NCBI GenBank assembly: GCA_003543135.1
Contig: DPJG01000006.1
Location: forward strand, 62,001 to 126,000
Length of the DNA: 64,000 nucleotides
DNA from: Rheinheimera sp.
GTDB taxonomy: Bacteria; Pseudomonadota; Gammaproteobacteria; Enterobacterales; Alteromonadaceae
Direction: 5' to 3'
The notes below the pieces were generated by a model. The model saw only the letters and a list, made by a program, of their open reading frames with translations, was not told where the DNA came from and searched no databases. The position numbers and the translations under genes were made by a program. Shown here piece after piece: positions 18,882 through 27,644 of the stretch (positions within the stretch are counted from its first letter, which is position 1; the number at the start of each line of letters is the position of its first letter).

Positions 18882-21002
18882 TTAAGGCTGTGCCAACAGC
18901 GACAAGACAAAAGCATATTCATCGGCAATTTCGTTCAGGCGGGAGAAGCGGCCAGATTTACCGCCATGACCCGCTTCCATATTGGTGCGGAATAACAACG
19001 GGTTGTTATCGGTTTTGTGAGTGCGTAACTTAGCGACCCATTTGGCCGGTTCAAAATACTGCACCTGTGAATCGTGCAGCCCTGTGGTCACCAGCATGGC
19101 CGGATAAGCCTGTTTTTTCACCTGATCATAAGGTGAATATGACAGCATATAGTCATAAAAGGCTTTTTGTTTTGGGTTACCCCACTCATCAAACTCATTG
19201 GTAGTTAATGGGATAGACTCATCCAGCATAGTGGTCACCACATCGACAAAAGGCACATGCGCCAAAATGCCGCGGTATTTTTCCGGCGCCATATTGGCAA
19301 TGGCCCCCATCAGTAAACCACCGGCACTGCCACCCATGGCAAAGACTTTATCTTTGGCAGCATATTTTTCAGCAACCAGATAATCGGTAACGGCGATAAA
19401 GTCAGTGAATGTGTTGATTTTATTCAGCAACTTGCCGTCTTCATACCAATGCCGGCCCATTTCCTGGCCACCCCGGATATGGGCGATGGCATAGACAAAA
19501 CCACGGTCGACCAGCGACAACACCGGTGCTTTAAAGCTTGGGCTGCTGGAGCTGCCGTAAGAGCCATAGGCATATTGATATAAAGGCGCGGTGCCATCTT
19601 TTTTCAGGCCTTTTTTGTACAACAGACTGACCGGAATTTTGGTGCCATCTGATGCCGTCGCCCAAACCCGCTCGGTTTGATAATTGTTTTTATCAAAACC
19701 ACCCAGCACTTCCTGCTCTTTTAACAGGCGTTTTTCGCCGGTGCGCATATTCATTTCATAGATAGACGAAGGTGTGGTTAACGAGGTATAGCTGTAACGC
19801 AACCATTCAGTGTCTTGCTGATAATTGACGTTAGTGTAAGCAACATAAGCTGCTTCACCTGAATCGATGTACCTGGCTTTTTTCAGATCAGCCCAGGGCA
19901 TCACCTGCACTTTATTCAAACCATCATTGCGCACATTCACCGCAATATAGTCTTTAAATAACTGAAACGATTCGATAAACACTTTAGGATCATGCGCCAG
20001 CAATTCCTGCCAGCGAGCTCTGTCACCTATCTGGTCATCGGCAACTGTCATCAGCCGGTAATTCGGCGCATTCCAGTCGGTTCTGATCACCCAGCGGTTA
20101 CCCATATGCTCAATGTCGTATTTAAAATCGCGCTGACGCGGCGCCACAGTGCGGAACTTGCCACTCTTGTCGTCACTTTTCAGCACCAGCATTTCATTCG
20201 ACACTGTGCTGCCAAGCCATATCACCACATACTGGTCATCGCCGCTGTTACCAACACCCATATAAAAGCTGGTGTCTTTTTCTTCATATAACAGCTCATC
20301 TTTGCTGTTATCCTGGCCAAGTTGATGGCGTTTGACTTTGTTGCCCAGTAAGGTTTGCTTGTCTTTTTCAATATAAAACAATGATTGACTATCAGCCGAC
20401 CAGGCAAGAGATGCATCCATACCGGTCAAAGTGTCAGGCAGATCCTGCCCGGTGCGTAAATCACGGATTTTCAGTGTGTAATTGCGACGCCCCGTGGTGT
20501 CTTCGGCATAAGCCAGCAATTGCTGATTGGGGCTTACCTGATAATTGCTGACCTGATAAAAGTCTTTGCCTTCAGCCATTTTGTTGACATCCAGCATAAT
20601 CTGCTCGGCGCCGCCGGCCTTAGGTTTGCGGGCATAAATCGGGTACTGTTTACCTGTTTCAAAGCGGCTGTAATAAGAATAATCACCTTTGATCGCAGGC
20701 ACTGCGCTGTCATCCTGCTTCACCCTACCGATAATTTCTGCTGATAGCTGCTTGTTCAGCTCAGCGTATTTGGCTGCATAGTCCTGATAATATTTATTCT
20801 CGGCATTGAGGTAAGACAACACTTCAGGCGCCTGCCTTTTGTCGTCTCTGAGCCAATAATAAGGATCAACCCTGTCACCATTAGGTGATTTCACCACATA
20901 AGGTTTTTGTGCAGCCACAGGAGCTGCTGTTTCAGCCCACGCCATTTGCATTACCCCAAATACCATGATGCCGGAGCATATGGTTTGCATTATTTTTGCC
21001 AT
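18882..21002 (-). CDS. ptrB: Exported prolyl-oligopeptidase-family peptidase (oligopeptidase B type)
   Basis: 706-residue S9A serine peptidase that would cut short peptides after Arg/Lys. A signal peptide is visible (about residues 1-23, ending AWA). A seven-bladed propeller (about 90-440) gates an alpha/beta-hydrolase domain with Ser559 in MGGSAGGLLMG, Asp644 in TTGLHDSQV and His679 in EAGHGGKSGR. The acidic stretch LDESIPLTTNEFDEWG is specific to oligopeptidase B rather than prolyl oligopeptidase. E. coli PtrB is cytoplasmic and lacks the leader, so here the enzyme probably acts in the periplasm. Monocistronic, with a strong terminator. Confidence 0.9.
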   Translation of the reverse strand: MAKIMQTICSGIMVFGVMQMAWAETAAPVAAQKPYVVKSPNGDRVDPYYWLRDDKRQAPEVLSYLNAENKYYQDYAAKYAELNKQLSAEIIGRVKQDDSAVPAIKGDYSYYSRFETGKQYPIYARKPKAGGAEQIMLDVNKMAEGKDFYQVSNYQVSPNQQLLAYAEDTTGRRNYTLKIRDLRTGQDLPDTLTGMDASLAWSADSQSLFYIEKDKQTLLGNKVKRHQLGQDNSKDELLYEEKDTSFYMGVGNSGDDQYVVIWLGSTVSNEMLVLKSDDKSGKFRTVAPRQRDFKYDIEHMGNRWVIRTDWNAPNYRLMTVADDQIGDRARWQELLAHDPKVFIESFQLFKDYIAVNVRNDGLNKVQVMPWADLKKARYIDSGEAAYVAYTNVNYQQDTEWLRYSYTSLTTPSSIYEMNMRTGEKRLLKEQEVLGGFDKNNYQTERVWATASDGTKIPVSLLYKKGLKKDGTAPLYQYAYGSYGSSSSPSFKAPVLSLVDRGFVYAIAHIRGGQEMGRHWYEDGKLLNKINTFTDFIAVTDYLVAEKYAAKDKVFAMGGSAGGLLMGAIANMAPEKYRGILAHVPFVDVVTTMLDESIPLTTNEFDEWGNPKQKAFYDYMLSYSPYDQVKKQAYPAMLVTTGLHDSQVQYFEPAKWVAKLRTHKTDNNPLLFRTNMEAGHGGKSGRFSRLNEIADEYAFVLSLLAQP

Positions 21003-21215
21003 CAGAAGTTCTCTTAATTAATGTGCTTCGTGCAGTTATTGCTTTTACGACACCAAAAGTTAACACAGTGCATACAAATGCTCTAGCCTTTGCGTCAAAT
21101 ACACAAGCTGCTGCGAAAGCGTTCAACCTCTAATCGCAACAAGCACTTATAGGCTATTCACAAACAGCAAATTTTAGGCTTATATTATAAAGCTCAATAA
21201 CGTAGAGACATGATC

Positions 21216-21398
21216 ATGGCATTAATGACAGTAGCTGAAGTGGCCGCTTTTCTGGCAATTCAGGAAATTCGGGTAGAACGACTGGCAAGGGAAAATCTGC
21301 TGGTCGCCGCAGGTAAAGACGCCAACGGCAAACCAATGTTTGAAGAAGACGATGTAAAACGTTACAAAACGCTGGCCGAACGTCTGGGTGGGATCTAA
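21216..21398 (+). CDS. Small HTH-like protein of unknown role
   Basis: 60 residues (62 if ATG 21210 is used). Starts MALMTVAEVAAFLAIQEIRVERLARENLL, which resembles the helix-turn-helix start of MerR/excisionase-type proteins that read a winged helix; the rest (DANGKPMFEEDDVKRYKTLAERLGG) ends like many Xis/AlpA-like proteins. I prefer 21216 because a purine-rich GTAGAGA lies at workable distance. It is alone between two divergent genes. Not a phage region by context, so it is more likely a host DNA-binding protein; no target can be named. Confidence 0.6.
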   Translation: MALMTVAEVAAFLAIQEIRVERLARENLLVAAGKDANGKPMFEEDDVKRYKTLAERLGGI

Positions 21399-21405
21399 TC
21401 ACCAA

Positions 21406-22275
21406 TCACTGCGGCAACAACAGTTGCCGCAGTTTTTTCAGCGCCTGCTCCGCCTTGTCACTGTGGTCCGGCAACGTCAGATACCATAACCAGCAAAATC
21501 CGCTATACAACTGTTTGGCCAGCTTTAACCTTTTATGTAACCCAGTGGCTGCCTGCGGCCGGTATTGCAGATAAAAATCCAGCATCGCCTGCTCTTCGCC
21601 GGCATTCATCTGCAAATTCAGCGCTAAAGCGGCTAAATCAAAACTGCTGTCCGCCCGCTGGCAATATTCAAAATCAATCAACCAGATACGTTGTTGCTGC
21701 AACAAAATATTCCCGCTGTGCAAATCCATATGACAAAGCACAATGTCAGTGGGCAGCTGCATAAATTCCCCGGCGGCTTGCTGCAACACCGCAAATATAT
21801 CCTGCGGGAGCTGCCCCCTGTTGTGCTCAGGCAAGTCGTCATATAACTGCTGCAAATACAAAAGCGGTTGTAACTCAGGGGTTTGCACTGTGAGCCGGTG
21901 TAACCGCACCAGTTTTTCCACAAGCTGCATCAGTTCACCATGATGCAGTTGCCAATCAAAATGCCGGCTACGGGTTAAAAACTCACTCACCAGCATCCGC
22001 TGATGGTTATTCAGACAAAGGGGCGCCGGAGCAACGCCAACAGCGGCAGCAGCGTGCTGACAACGCAGCTCCTGCTGCCGGCACACCCCTTCCACAAAAG
22101 GCGCGTAGTGCCTTAGTAAATAATGACCACGCTGGGTGTGGATATAATAGTTATCGTTGGTACTACTGGTGGCGAGCTTTTGCAGCGCCAGCGGCAGATG
22201 ATTGGCAAAAAACTCTAACCGCTGACACAGATGCCAGATTTGTTGTTCTGTTGAACTTGATAGCTGCTGCGCCAT
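21406..22275 (-). CDS. APH/choline-kinase-fold kinase, probably thiamine kinase
   Basis: 289-residue phosphotransferase of the APH superfamily. The N-lobe has SSTNDNYYIHTQRGHYLLRHY (strands around the nucleotide loop), and the catalytic Brenner loop is LCHMDLHSGNILL with the DFG-like IDFEYCQ following. It is the last gene of a TPP-riboswitch operon with a TonB receptor, a thiamine-binding protein and a PnuC-family permease, so phosphorylating imported thiamine is the natural role (compare ThiK). Family is firm; substrate is inferred from context. It overlaps the permease gene by 61 bases. Confidence 0.8.
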   Translation of the reverse strand: MAQQLSSSTEQQIWHLCQRLEFFANHLPLALQKLATSSTNDNYYIHTQRGHYLLRHYAPFVEGVCRQQELRCQHAAAAVGVAPAPLCLNNHQRMLVSEFLTRSRHFDWQLHHGELMQLVEKLVRLHRLTVQTPELQPLLYLQQLYDDLPEHNRGQLPQDIFAVLQQAAGEFMQLPTDIVLCHMDLHSGNILLQQQRIWLIDFEYCQRADSSFDLAALALNLQMNAGEEQAMLDFYLQYRPQAATGLHKRLKLAKQLYSGFCWLWYLTLPDHSDKAEQALKKLRQLLLPQ

Positions 22276-22856
22276 GCCAGGTACCCTACCGCTGCGATGA
22301 CGGTATAAATAACAAAAAGTGCACTGAAAAAATACAAATCTTTTTGCAGATAGATATAAATAGACACAGCATCAATCACAACCCAGTACAGCCAGTTTGA
22401 TACCACTTTTTTTGCCACCAGCCAGGTGCTGACCACAGCAAAACAACTCACCTGAGCCCCGAGGTAAGCAAAATCAGTGCTGGTGTAGTTGGCCATCAAA
22501 AAGCCCAGCAACAAACCAGCGCTGAAAGTGCAGCCTATCAACAGCAGATGTTGTGACAGCCGCCATTCCACCACAGTTTGTGGTACACCATGGCTGTGCT
22601 GGCGCATTTTCTGCCAGTTCCACCAGCCATACAGCGCCATAGCGGCATAATACAGCTGCAACAAAGCGTCGGTAAAAAGCTGAGATTGCAGCATAATTTG
22701 CAAAGTTAATAAGGTGCTGAGCAATGCCGCCGGCCAGCACCATAAGCTGTGGCGAATGGCCAGCACTGTGTATGTCAGTGCCAGCACTGTTGCCAGTAAT
22801 TCCAGGCTGGTTTGCAGCTGCCAGCCTGAGACAATGCCGCTGAGCAGCTCGTTCAT
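22215..22856 (-). CDS. pnuT: PnuC-family permease, thiamine-specific PnuT by context
   Basis: 213-residue inner-membrane protein with about seven helices. PnuC signatures are visible: GWWNWQKMRQ after helix 3 and VIDAVSIYIYLQKDLYFFSALFVIY near the end. PnuC proteins move nicotinamide riboside by facilitated diffusion with trapping by phosphorylation; PnuT relatives carry thiamine and sit in THI-box operons. Here the TPP riboswitch and downstream kinase support thiamine. The start overlaps the ykoF-like stop by 4 bases (ATGA). Confidence 0.85.
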   Translation of the reverse strand: MNELLSGIVSGWQLQTSLELLATVLALTYTVLAIRHSLWCWPAALLSTLLTLQIMLQSQLFTDALLQLYYAAMALYGWWNWQKMRQHSHGVPQTVVEWRLSQHLLLIGCTFSAGLLLGFLMANYTSTDFAYLGAQVSCFAVVSTWLVAKKVVSNWLYWVVIDAVSIYIYLQKDLYFFSALFVIYTVIAAVGYLAWRSSYQVQQNNKSGICVSG

Positions 22857-23101
22857 GGTCTTAAATCACCATGAATAAACTTCACCACAAACACCACTTT
22901 GCCATAACGCTCAAAAGACCATTTGATACAACGCTGCAGCGCCGCCATCACAGTGTCGTATTCACCAAACACCTGGGTGCTCATGGTGTTGGTCACCACA
23001 ATCAAGCCAGGCTCGCGGTTGAGCTCTGCAATAAAACCCACAATAGGTTCGATATATTCGGCGGTGAGCGGATATTTACTGATTTCGATAGAAAGTTGCA
23101 T
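22853..23101 (-). CDS. YkoF-type thiamine-binding protein, single domain
   Basis: 82 residues; matches one YkoF repeat (MQLSIEISKYPLTAEYIEPI, then TNTMSTQVFGEYDTVM and VFVVKFIHGDL). YkoF family domains bind thiamine or its pyrimidine half and occur beside thiamine transporters. B. subtilis YkoF has two such repeats; this is one, so it may work as a dimer. No signal peptide, so it is cytoplasmic. I use ATG 23101, 7 bases after GGAG, rather than the TTG at 23104. Coupled to pnuT by ATGA overlap. Confidence 0.85.
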   Translation of the reverse strand: MQLSIEISKYPLTAEYIEPIVGFIAELNREPGLIVVTNTMSTQVFGEYDTVMAALQRCIKWSFERYGKVVFVVKFIHGDLRP

Positions 23102-23112
23102 CAACTCACTCC

Positions 23113-25200
23113 TTAAAACTGGTAACTGGCACTGATGCCAACACGGCGCGGTTCGCCAAACTGTTCGTACACATGGTCTTGATAACCATCACGCGGATCG
23201 TTGCCAAAATAAAAGCCCCGCACACCATAAGTTTCGTCCAGGGCGTTGCGGCTCCAAAGCGCCAGCTCCAATGCATCCAGCTGATAACTCAGTTTCAGGT
23301 TCAGCAGCGTCATGCCTTCTGCTTTGGCATCATGCGAGTCGGAATAAAAATAACCGGCTTTGTGTTGTAGCCCGGTATTCAACTGCAGGTTATCCAGCAT
23401 GCTCCATTCCAGTGCCAGGCTGTATTGAAAATCCGGCGCATGCGCCTGCTCACGGCCAGTCTGATCAACACCTTTTTCGGTGACAAAATCGCGGATCTCA
23501 GTGTGCAGCACACTGGCGTTGGCAAAAAGCGCCAGCGTCGGCATCAGCTGCAAACGGTTTTCCATTTCCAGGCCATAGTTACGGCCACTGCCGGCATTGC
23601 TTAAATAACCAATAAACTTAGTGCCACGATTCACCCAGCCGTTTACCTGCATATCGTCGCGCCACATATAAAACGCGGCAACCCGGCTCACCAGCATCTG
23701 CTCTGCGGTGGTGGCTTTCACACCAAACTCGGCATTCCATAAAGTTTCAGGCGCAAAAGTTGGGTGACGTTTTAAAAAATCGGCAATGCTGCTGTTTTTT
23801 GGATCCTGAGCTTTGGCCAAAGCTTCACCATTAATACCACCGACTTTATAACCACGGGAGCCCAGCAGATACACCATACTTTGTGGTGTCAGCTGATAAT
23901 CAAGGCTTAACTTGCCGCCCCACATCCAGTCATCACCATCCTGCATAATCAGGTTACTGTCCTGATAATCATCCTGATAACGCTCGGCTCTGAGCCCAGC
24001 GGTCAGCTTCACGTCAGGAGCCAGCTGATGCTGACTTTCCAGATACCAGGCGACATTCTGCCGTTTTAGCTCACTGAAAAACGGATAAATTTCTTTGGCA
24101 AAAGAGTCACCATAATTGCGGTTTAAATCGGTTTGTTGGGTGCTGAAATAAAAGCCGCTGACCCAGCTTTGGTCCAGCGCCACAAAACGATGGTCCAGGC
24201 TGTAATTTTGTCGCTCGCGCAGGTATTGATCGGTCGTAGCATAACCATCAGGATGAATGCCCTGAAAACTCCAGTCTTCGTCAAAACCATAGTCGCTGTC
24301 AGCATGCAGCAGACTGAACTGCGTCACAGACTCGGCAAATTGCCAGCCGGTATAACGGGCTTTGAGCATAGCTGCAGCAATATCCTGCTTATCCTGGCCT
24401 GGTTCATCCGACAAAGTGGTTCTGTTTCTATCCAGTGAAAAGGCGTCATATCCATTGTTGATATCGTGCAGATTCAGCACTGCATCCAACGTCAGCTGCT
24501 CTGACACCAGATAACGGAATTTTGTATGCAGATGATTTTCATCAATATTATTGGTGTCATCACGGTTTAAAAACTGGTTGTTGATAAAACCATCAGATGA
24601 CTGATGTTCAGCCGCCAATCTGAAAGCAAACTGTTCCGACACACTGTTGTTATGCACCAGACTCAGCTGATTGCTGTTGTAGTTGGCAACGCTGGCCGAC
24701 AAACTGGTGCTTTGCTCAAATACCGGCTCGCTACTGACAAAATTCAGCATGCCGGCCATGGCATTGGCCCCAAAACGAGTGGCTTCAGGGCCGCGAAACA
24801 CCTCAAGCTGCTGCACATCGAGCAGCGAAGGTAACCCCAACAGCGAATAATCAATGCCGTCCACCAGCACACCCACAGACGGGTTAATACTGTCAACAAA
24901 TTCACTGCGTTCGCCTATACCGCGCATCTGCAGATATCGGCCGCGCGATGCACCAGCAGCAAAATTAACGTTGCCCAGCTGCTGCAATACATCGTCCAGA
25001 TGCTGCGCGTGCTGACGTTTAATGTCCTGCTCTGAAATAAGCGCCACACTGCCGGGTAACTGGTTCAGTGAAGACTGACGAAAATCCCCTTTAATACTCA
25101 AACGTTCAATAGCTTGCTCGGCCGCATCGGCAACAGCATAAGGGGCAACGACAGTGGAAACCGCAACGGCAATAACAGAAACAGCAGATTTCAGACGCAT
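23113..25200 (-). CDS. TonB-dependent outer-membrane receptor, thiamine uptake by context
   Basis: 695 residues. Signal peptide about 1-25 (MRLKSAVSVIAVAVSTVVAP). Plug domain (about 40-160) with SVALISEQDIKRQHAQHLDD, LQMRGIGERSEF and VDVQQ-type LLDVQQLEVFRGPEATRFGANAMAG; a beta-barrel follows, ending ISASYQF with the terminal Phe expected for barrel insertion. The upstream frame to 25233 has no ribosome binding site and lies in the riboswitch platform, whereas ATG 25200 follows GGAG. The TPP riboswitch and downstream genes indicate that it imports thiamine or a close analogue. Confidence 0.88.
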   Translation of the reverse strand: MRLKSAVSVIAVAVSTVVAPYAVADAAEQAIERLSIKGDFRQSSLNQLPGSVALISEQDIKRQHAQHLDDVLQQLGNVNFAAGASRGRYLQMRGIGERSEFVDSINPSVGVLVDGIDYSLLGLPSLLDVQQLEVFRGPEATRFGANAMAGMLNFVSSEPVFEQSTSLSASVANYNSNQLSLVHNNSVSEQFAFRLAAEHQSSDGFINNQFLNRDDTNNIDENHLHTKFRYLVSEQLTLDAVLNLHDINNGYDAFSLDRNRTTLSDEPGQDKQDIAAAMLKARYTGWQFAESVTQFSLLHADSDYGFDEDWSFQGIHPDGYATTDQYLRERQNYSLDHRFVALDQSWVSGFYFSTQQTDLNRNYGDSFAKEIYPFFSELKRQNVAWYLESQHQLAPDVKLTAGLRAERYQDDYQDSNLIMQDGDDWMWGGKLSLDYQLTPQSMVYLLGSRGYKVGGINGEALAKAQDPKNSSIADFLKRHPTFAPETLWNAEFGVKATTAEQMLVSRVAAFYMWRDDMQVNGWVNRGTKFIGYLSNAGSGRNYGLEMENRLQLMPTLALFANASVLHTEIRDFVTEKGVDQTGREQAHAPDFQYSLALEWSMLDNLQLNTGLQHKAGYFYSDSHDAKAEGMTLLNLKLSYQLDALELALWSRNALDETYGVRGFYFGNDPRDGYQDHVYEQFGEPRRVGISASYQF

Positions 25201-25204
25201 CGAC

Positions 25205-25235
25205 AGATGACTCCAGTGAGAAAAATGGATCATCT
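25205..25235 (-). promoter_or_regulatory. Hairpin that can hide the ribosome binding site of the TonB receptor gene
   Basis: On the minus strand AGATGATCC pairs with GGA-G-TCATCT (one bulged G) around a 12-base loop. The GGAG ribosome binding site for ATG 25200 is inside the 3' arm. It lies just after the riboswitch aptamer and looks like a translational OFF switch. Confidence 0.6.
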
Positions 25236-25256
25236 GCGTATAAGGAAGTCAAAGAC

Positions 25257-25335
25257 ACCATCCCTCCGCCGGCATGATCCGGATCAGGTTCTTAGGGTTT
25301 GCCTTTTGGCATCTCAGCTTTCGCACCCCTTGGTT
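25257..25335 (-). ncRNA. TPP riboswitch (THI element)
   Basis: On the minus strand the conserved TPP aptamer elements occur in order: GGGGTGC, GCTGAGATG, ACCCTAAGAACCTGATC and CCGGATCATGCCGGCGG AGGGA near the end. These match the P2/J3-2 pyrimidine-binding (CUGAGA) and P4/P5 pyrophosphate-binding parts of the THI box. It sits 57 bases upstream of the receptor start and should switch the four-gene operon off when TPP is plentiful. Confidence 0.95.
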
Positions 25336-25481
25336 TTGCGGCGGCAGTGTATCGGCTTTTTTTCGGCCATGCAATCAGCACCAGGTAGAACCAGCAAAAG
25401 CCTCTGGCTGGCGCTTGGCTGAAAGTGAGCTAGGTTTAAAACAACGCCGCTCAGGCGTGGTTGACTAAGAAGAGGAAAAAT

Positions 25482-25811
25482 ATGAAAAAAAGTCTGTATC
25501 TCTGTTTAATTGCGGGACTCCTGGTAACGTCAAATCTCAAGGCAGAAGACTCTGAAGAAGTGGTGTATTCCACAGAAGGGTATTGTGTGCTGGCCAATGA
25601 AGGCGTCAGTGATGATTATTTAAAAGCTTACGTCAAAAAGCTTGGCAGCAAACCCTCCACAAAAGTCTGCAACAGTTTTAAAGAAGTGGTGGCCGAGTCC
25701 AGACCAAAAGACTGGGACTATCCGGCAGGCCGGGTTTATCCGGGCAGTGTGATCCGGCTCAGTCCCTCTCAGGTCGCTTTACTTAAATCGTTAAAAAAAG
25801 CCGAACAATAA
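25482..25811 (+). CDS. Small secreted protein of unknown function
   Basis: 109 residues from ATG 25482, which follows AGAGGAAA; an earlier in-frame ATG at 25461 has no such site. A signal peptide is clear (MKKSLYLCLIAGLLVTSNLKA), predicted mature form about 87 residues, periplasmic or secreted. Two Cys remain in the mature part (GYCVLANEG and KVCNSF), which could form a disulphide. No family recognised. It has its own terminator and appears monocistronic. Confidence 0.75.
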   Translation: MKKSLYLCLIAGLLVTSNLKAEDSEEVVYSTEGYCVLANEGVSDDYLKAYVKKLGSKPSTKVCNSFKEVVAESRPKDWDYPAGRVYPGSVIRLSPSQVALLKSLKKAEQ

Positions 25812-25824
25812 AATCTGCTGTGTT

Positions 25825-25852
25825 GCTCTGCTAAACTTTTAGCAGAGCTTTT
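25825..25852 (+). terminator. Intrinsic terminator after the small secreted protein gene
   Basis: 10-bp stem GCTCTGCTAA / TTAGCAGAGC with a 4-base loop, followed by TTTT on the plus strand, 14 bases after the stop codon at 25811. Confidence 0.75.
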
Positions 25853-25957
25853 CCCACCACTTTGATATTTCTTGATTTTTAAACAGCAAACACCACAAGA
25901 TGAACCAAGCGCTGATATGATGGGTCAACCTCTGATGCAGTTTGTGAGGATACAAGA

Positions 25958-27580
25958 ATGATCAGACGATGTGTCACATTACTGTTGTTAATCTGCCAGC
26001 AACTGCAGGCAGCTGAATGTATTGCAGTGAATGCTGAACAGCCGTTACCGGGAAAAACTGCGGACTGGACCATTGCCGCCATTGAGTTACAGCGTAACGA
26101 CATTTTTGATCTGAACAAAAAACATGTGGTCTGGTTTCATTATCTTGCCAACGACTACCATGTGATCACCAGCGAACAGGCCATCCGTGACGACTTATTG
26201 TTCCAAACCGGTCAGCGGCTTGATCCAGCTTTATTAAATGAAACCGAACGTTTGCTGCGCAGCCGCCGTTATCTGCGTCATGCCGAAGTCAGCGTCAGCC
26301 ACTATTGCCCGGCCGACAACACAGTCAAAGTAAAAGTCAGCAGCTGGGACAACTGGTCGTTATTGCCAAAAATTTCGCTTGGGCATGAAGGCGGCGAAAC
26401 CAAAACTAATCTGGGTTTTGCCGAAGACAATTTGTGGGGCACCGGCAATCAACTGATGGTGGAGTATTTCAGTGACAGCGAACGTCATGGTTACAAAACC
26501 CGGTTTTTATCGCCCAATATTAGCGGCAGCCACTGGCAGACAGCGCTGCAATATGCCGACAATTCCGACGGTGAAACTTACCAGTTCCGGCTGAATAAAC
26601 CTTTTTATCAGCTTGGCAGCGAGCGCAGTTATGGTTTTGAGGTTTTTAAAGACATCAAAGACATCAGTGAGTATCAGCGCGGAGATGTCTACAACGAATA
26701 TCAGAGCAAAGTGCAATATCTGTCGGTCGATACCGGCTGGAAACTCAGTCAGCAGGGCCATACAGTACAAAGGCTCAGTGTGGGGGTAAAACTGGACGAC
26801 CGCCACTTTAGCGCCAATGAATATTCCACCTTACCGCCACCACCGGATCGGGATTTATCTCAGGTCTGGCTTGGTTTTGAATGGTTTGAATCCAACTACC
26901 AGAAACTGCATAACTTTTATCTGTTTAATAGAGTAGAAGATATTAATTTTGGCTGGCAGTTTGGCGCCCGGGTCGGTGCGCTCAGCACCAGTCTGGGCGC
27001 TTATAGTGCCGGTATGCAGTATCAGCTGTTTCTGAATAAAACCTGGGCTGTGGGGCAAAGCAGCTGGCTGGTGCTCAATAGCGATTTAAACCTGCTGGAC
27101 GCCACTAAACTGCCGCAACAGCGTTTATTTAACACCCAACTGCGGTATATCAAACATCTGAGCGACAATCAGGTGTGGCTCAGTCAGTTGCGTGTTGCCA
27201 TGGGGGACAATCTGTTTCGCGATGAGCGTATTGCCATTGGTGGTGATGAAGGGATGCGGGCTTTCCCGCTCTATTATCAAACCGGCGATAAAGCCATTAT
27301 TGCCAGTAGTGAATACCGTTATATTACCCCCTGGCATGTATATCAGTTATTTGATGTGGCCATTGCCGCTTTTGTTGACGCTGGCCGCGCCTGGGATAAT
27401 CCGGACCAGCAAATTGAACTGGATCAGGGCCGATTATACGGTTATGGCATCGGTCTTCGGCTGCTGCCCAGTCACGCCAGCCGCGGTAGTATTATCAGCA
27501 TAGATTTATCCAAACCTGTCACCAACAACCCGGAATTATCCGGCTGGCGCTGGCGTTTTATTGCGAAAAAAGAGTTTTAA
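25958..27580 (+). CDS. Omp85/BamA-superfamily outer-membrane protein
   Basis: 540 residues with an N-terminal signal peptide (about 1-20). One POTRA-like domain is seen near residues 75-130 (LLFQTGQRLDPALLNETERLLRSRRYLRHAEV), then a beta-barrel that ends in WRWRFIAKKEF with a terminal Phe. The Omp85 L6-type region near IAIGGDEGMRAFPLYYQTGD (compare VRGY/F motif) is present as GGDEGMRAF. Too short for BamA and too few POTRAs for TamA; it may be a partner-secretion or surface-antigen type protein. No partner gene is adjacent. Confidence 0.75.
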   Translation: MIRRCVTLLLLICQQLQAAECIAVNAEQPLPGKTADWTIAAIELQRNDIFDLNKKHVVWFHYLANDYHVITSEQAIRDDLLFQTGQRLDPALLNETERLLRSRRYLRHAEVSVSHYCPADNTVKVKVSSWDNWSLLPKISLGHEGGETKTNLGFAEDNLWGTGNQLMVEYFSDSERHGYKTRFLSPNISGSHWQTALQYADNSDGETYQFRLNKPFYQLGSERSYGFEVFKDIKDISEYQRGDVYNEYQSKVQYLSVDTGWKLSQQGHTVQRLSVGVKLDDRHFSANEYSTLPPPPDRDLSQVWLGFEWFESNYQKLHNFYLFNRVEDINFGWQFGARVGALSTSLGAYSAGMQYQLFLNKTWAVGQSSWLVLNSDLNLLDATKLPQQRLFNTQLRYIKHLSDNQVWLSQLRVAMGDNLFRDERIAIGGDEGMRAFPLYYQTGDKAIIASSEYRYITPWHVYQLFDVAIAAFVDAGRAWDNPDQQIELDQGRLYGYGIGLRLLPSHASRGSIISIDLSKPVTNNPELSGWRWRFIAKKEF

Positions 27581-27644
27581 GCGGCCAGACAGCAGCCCTT
27601 GTGACGGGGTTGCTGTGGCAAACAGTACAGAACCTGCATGCTTG

